A stretch of DNA of 16,372 bases from assembly GCA_946478645.1 (NCBI GenBank), contig CAMLCW010000074.1, positions 1-16,372 on the forward strand, given 5' to 3'. Source of the DNA: an uncultured Variovorax sp. (GTDB taxonomy: Bacteria > Pseudomonadota > Gammaproteobacteria > Burkholderiales > Burkholderiaceae). Both the position numbers and the translations under genes were made by a program. The notes beneath the pieces are model-generated. The model was given only the letters and a program-made list of their open reading frames with translations. It was not told where the DNA came from and did no database searches. This document shows, in pieces, positions 14,458-16,372 of this stretch (positions are counted from its first letter, which is position 1; each line of letters begins with the position of its first letter).

Positions 14458-15390
14458 ATGTTCAACCGCTCCAGCCTGTCGCTTCCCGTTATCTGCGCAC
14501 CCATGTTTCTCGTCTCTGGCCCCAGCTTGGTGCGAGAGGCATGCCTCGCGGGACTGGTGGGTGTCTTGCCTCGCAGCAACGCGAGAACCCTCGAGCAGTT
14601 CGAGCAATGGCTGGATGCGATCCAGACCGCGCGCAGGGAAGCGCTGGCCCATTCCACAAAGGTGGGCCCGCTCGTGGTCAACGTGATCGCAAAGTTGCCT
14701 GCGGCGCAGATCGAGGAGACATTGGCGCTTGCAGAGCGCTACGGCGTGGAGACGGTCATCAGTGTGAACGGCGGTCCACGCGAAGTCGTGCGCGTCGCCC
14801 ATTCAAAGGGCATGGGCGTGCTGCACGATGTCATCAGTCTGGAGTTCGCGACAAAGGCGATCGGCCAGGGCGTCGACGGCCTTATTGCCATTGGGTTGGG
14901 CGGCGGCGGCCATTCCGGGCCTTTGTCCCATTTGACGTTGATCGAGAAGGTCCGCACGGTCTTCAAGGGGCCCTTGGTCATGGCGGGGGGCGTCTCGACC
15001 GGGGCTGGCGTGCGGGCTGCGGAGATTCTGGGCGCCGACTATGCGTACATGGGAACGCGCTTCATCGCCACGCAGGAATCCGATGCGCCTGCTGCCTACA
15101 AGCAGATGCTCGTCGAGTCGACATCGGAGGACTTGGTCTTCACGCCCAACGTCACAGGCGTGTCAGCGAACTGGTTGAAGCCGTCGCTGCAACGCTGTGG
15201 GATCGACATCGAGACGCTCGCAATGCCTGGCGCCGAGCGCTTCGCCCATCTGCCGCCCGACATCCGGCCGTGGCGGGACATCTGGAGCGGCGGGCAAGGC
15301 ATCGATCTCATCGACGACATCCCCGATGTAGCCACATTGGTAGCGCGGCTCGTTCGCGAATATGAGCTTGCCTGCGCGCGTCAGGCGTAG
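14458..15390 (+). CDS. nitronate monooxygenase / 2-nitropropane dioxygenase-like FMN protein
   Basis: This 310-residue TIM-barrel flavoprotein starts with the family opening LPVICAPMFLVSGP. It contains the active-site loop IGLGGGGHSG with His152, and the FMN-phosphate segment MAGGVSTGAGVRAAEILGADYAYMGTRFIAT (175-205). Names for this family are unreliable: relatives include nitronate monooxygenases, FabK-type enoyl reductases, and IpdC of mycobacterial steroid ring degradation, which acts on a CoA thioester. Beside a PaaG-like crotonase and a beta-oxidation set, an IpdC-like role on a ring-derived CoA ester is a reasonable guess. The start at 14458 has no strong ribosome site, so initiation may depend on coupling with the gene upstream. 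The frame is open further upstream, but the earlier part overlaps the crotonase gene. Confidence 0.8.
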   Translation: MFNRSSLSLPVICAPMFLVSGPSLVREACLAGLVGVLPRSNARTLEQFEQWLDAIQTARREALAHSTKVGPLVVNVIAKLPAAQIEETLALAERYGVETVISVNGGPREVVRVAHSKGMGVLHDVISLEFATKAIGQGVDGLIAIGLGGGGHSGPLSHLTLIEKVRTVFKGPLVMAGGVSTGAGVRAAEILGADYAYMGTRFIATQESDAPAAYKQMLVESTSEDLVFTPNVTGVSANWLKPSLQRCGIDIETLAMPGAERFAHLPPDIRPWRDIWSGGQGIDLIDDIPDVATLVARLVREYELACARQA

Positions 15391-15410
15391 CAATGACCCA
15401 TGGAGAGCAG

Positions 15411-15495
15411 ATGAGCGACAGCCATTTGATTCGTCTGGCAACACGGGCCTGGAAGTCTCGCGCCTGTGCCTTGGCACAACCTTTGCGGCGCAGGC
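15411..15495 (+). pseudogene. 5' fragment of an aldo/keto reductase, frameshifted and truncated
   Basis: Behind GGAGAG (15402-15407) an ATG at 15411 starts MSDSHLIRL. After a one-base shift near 15437 the sequence continues as GNTGLEVSRLCLGTTF, the unmistakable N-terminus of an aldo/keto reductase (compare LGxTGLxVSRLCLGTMTFG). A single missing G would restore the frame. Homology stops around 15485-15500, where the sequence changes to minus-strand PIN-toxin coding sequence. Only about 27 of some 330 residues remain. The gene lay 20 bases after the FMN protein and so was part of the operon. The shift may be a true mutation or a sequencing error. Confidence 0.6.
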
Positions 15496-15505
15496 CTGCC
15501 CGGTG

Positions 15506-15602
15506 GTTCGGGCGCTCGCGGATGGTCTGCAAGAGGTGGTAGGGCGTGCTGCGCCACGGCAGCGCGGAGGATCAGGGCGTTGGTGTCAAGAACGCGCCGC
15601 AT
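15506..15602 (-). pseudogene. N-terminal remnant of a PIN-domain toxin, frameshifted
   Basis: The minus-strand ATG at 15600-15602 begins MRRVLDTNALI, the classic PIN-domain start with the first catalytic Asp (LDTN). Removing one C (15569 or 15570) lets the frame continue as SALPWRSTPYHLLQTIRERPN, typical of PIN-family toxins (LLWRGTPxxLL). Homology ends at about 15506, where the aldo/keto reductase fragment begins on the opposite strand. Only about 32 of some 140 residues are left. The start overlaps the end of the antitoxin gene by 17 bases, as in an antitoxin-toxin operon. It lacks the middle Glu and C-terminal Asp residues, so it must be inactive. Confidence 0.65.
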
Positions 15603-15861
15603 CGGAGCCTTGGCCTTGCTCGGCTTGGCGTGCGCGGCGCTCGGCGCGGGCAGCGTCGATCTCTGCCTGGACTTCTTCTTCGCTCAAGGGCGCAATGCCT
15701 GCGGCCTCCAGGGCCGGCGCGATGGCCAGCAGCCGATCCAGCGCGGCGAAGCGCCTGGAATTGGCCGACAGGAATTCAACGAAGCCGTCCACCTGAGCCA
15801 CTTGCTCGGGCGACAACGCATTGATCTTGGCGAGCAGGGATTGTTGAGCGATGGAGCTCAT
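15586..15861 (-). CDS. antitoxin of a VapBC/PIN-type toxin-antitoxin pair
   Basis: This 91-residue small protein begins MSSIAQQSLLAKINALSPEQVAQVDGFVEFL, resembling the antitoxin-type proteins encoded just before PIN toxins. A charged, alanine- and glutamate-rich C-terminal part (EEEVQAEIDAARAERRARQ) would be the toxin-binding helix. GAGGA (15871-15875 on the complement) lies nine bases upstream of the ATG, supporting this start rather than the longer in-frame one at 15975. The gene overlaps the toxin start by 17 bases. It appears intact although its toxin is broken, so it may be an orphan antitoxin. Family assignment rests on context and general resemblance. Confidence 0.7.
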   Translation of the reverse strand: MSSIAQQSLLAKINALSPEQVAQVDGFVEFLSANSRRFAALDRLLAIAPALEAAGIAPLSEEEVQAEIDAARAERRARQAEQGQGSDAARS

Positions 15862-15932
15862 CGTCGGAACTCCTCGAAAGAAGCTGGGCCGTCGGGTGTA
15901 CATGACCCTCCAGCCGCGCGCAAGCGCCCCCT

Positions 15933-16106
15933 TCAGGCCGCCCGGTCCCTGCAGCGCGCCGCTTCGGCGATCCAAGCAGGCGGCGCCCGGTGCTCGCTGC
16001 CCTTGCAGAGCACGCGGATGGCCGCGCAGTCGCCCGCCTTGGCTCGGGCCTGGAGCATCTTGAGTTCCGCCATCAATACGGACATGTGAACTCGTCTTTT
16101 CGTCAT
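15933..16106 (-). CDS. small hypothetical protein
   Basis: A minus-strand frame of 57 residues starts MTKRRVHMSVLMAELKMLQARAKAGDCAAIRVL. Alternative starts are the ATG at 16085 and a TTG at 16133. I recognise no family. It precedes the antitoxin on the same strand by about 70 bases. No start has a strong ribosome site, so it may not be expressed. Confidence 0.35.
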   Translation of the reverse strand: MTKRRVHMSVLMAELKMLQARAKAGDCAAIRVLCKGSEHRAPPAWIAEAARCRDRAA

Positions 16107-16146
16107 GCCGAGACTGTAAGCGGTTTCGTACAAAACGAGTTAGAAA

Positions 16147-16172
16147 GTTTACATATATGTCATTGAGTTTAC
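16147..16172. repeat. AT-rich patch with GTTTAC direct repeats and a palindrome
   Basis: GTTTAC occurs at 16147-16152 and 16167-16172, 20 bp apart (about two helical turns). A perfect 10-bp palindrome ACATATATGT lies at 16151-16160. The patch is markedly AT-rich in a GC-rich window and lies upstream of the minus-strand small ORF, so it may be a promoter/operator. The function is unknown. Confidence 0.4.
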
Positions 16173-16255
16173 CTATCGTGCCGGCGAAATTCGGCCTGTA
16201 TGGCGGATCGGCGATACTTTCGCGAGTTTGGCGCCGCAGGAGACAACCGATCCAC

Positions 16256-16372
16256 CGCCCCCCCCCCCCCCCCGCCCCCCCCGGCCCCCCCCCATTTCCC
16301 GGGTTGGGACGTTGCGCCGTGAGCGGGGGGGGGGGGGCGGGGGATTTGGACCAGGGGGGGGGCGGGGGGGGG
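16256..16372. other. low-complexity poly-C/poly-G tail, probable sequencing or assembly artefact
   Basis: Long runs of C and then G, with a few mixed bases between, fill the end of the window. This is unlike the rest of the sequence and typical of low-quality read ends or no-signal G calls at a contig edge. It should not be interpreted biologically. Confidence 0.85.

Noticed and set aside
1690..15560. Search for target-site duplications at the two edges of the catabolic block
   Set aside because: Around 1690-1730 and 15490-15560 I found only short, imperfect similarity (TTAGGCGAG versus GTAGGGCGT). It is not enough to claim a transposition signature.
15381..15602. A 73-codon minus-strand frame reading from MRRVLDTNALI to the end as one protein
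   Set aside because: Only the first 11 or so residues look like a PIN protein. The rest is out of frame with the PIN homology and then runs antisense to the aldo/keto reductase fragment.

Overview
The window looks like a betaproteobacterial chromosome segment, probably Burkholderiales and Comamonadaceae-like. The grounds are high GC with strong G/C third-position bias, an orphan Bug/TctC-type solute-binding protein, a class III CoA-transferase, and an IclR-controlled catabolic operon. This assignment comes from gene content, not from a database match.

Layout. (1) Positions 1-1419 hold the 3' part of an MhpA-like FAD aromatic hydroxylase. (2) Positions 1473-1715 (minus) hold the C-terminal remnant of a PIN-domain toxin. 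(3) From about 1720 to 15500 lies a compact catabolic block. A divergent IclR-family regulator (1780-2553, minus) faces a long plus-strand series: a short citrate-synthase-fold 'citryl-CoA lyase', an SCP2-type thiolase, an MFE-2-like SDR, two adjacent acyl-CoA dehydrogenase subunits with an ATGA overlap, an enoyl-CoA hydratase-family protein, a class III CoA-transferase and a nitroreductase-fold flavoprotein. After a 462-bp gap come a periplasmic binding protein, an M19 dipeptidase-like metallohydrolase, a PaaG-like crotonase, an FMN nitronate-monooxygenase-like protein and the truncated start of an aldo/keto reductase. (4) Positions 15506-16106 (minus) hold the N-terminal remnant of a PIN toxin, its intact antitoxin and a small hypothetical ORF. 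(5) From about 16256 to the end the sequence is poly-C/poly-G and probably artefactual.

How it works together (inference). The binding protein captures an organic acid, and the M19 enzyme may hydrolyse an amide-type precursor. The CoA-transferase makes the thioester. The dehydrogenase pair, crotonases, SDR and thiolase carry out a beta-oxidation-like cycle. The citrate-synthase-like lyase could cleave a citryl- or citramalyl-like tertiary-alcohol CoA ester. The nitroreductase and nitronate-monooxygenase homologues probably do flavin redox chemistry on CoA intermediates. The substrate cannot be named from sequence.

Two observations stand out. First, a 13-bp palindrome (TCCAC-ATC-GTGGA) occurs in the regulator/operon intergenic region and twice more in the gap before the binding protein. 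Two copies share a downstream block ending in ATTACGATTC at nearly the same distance, so this is a strong candidate IclR operator defining a two-promoter regulon. Second, the catabolic block lies exactly between an N-terminal and a C-terminal piece of a PIN toxin, in the same orientation and the correct order. This suggests that the block was inserted into a toxin-antitoxin locus.
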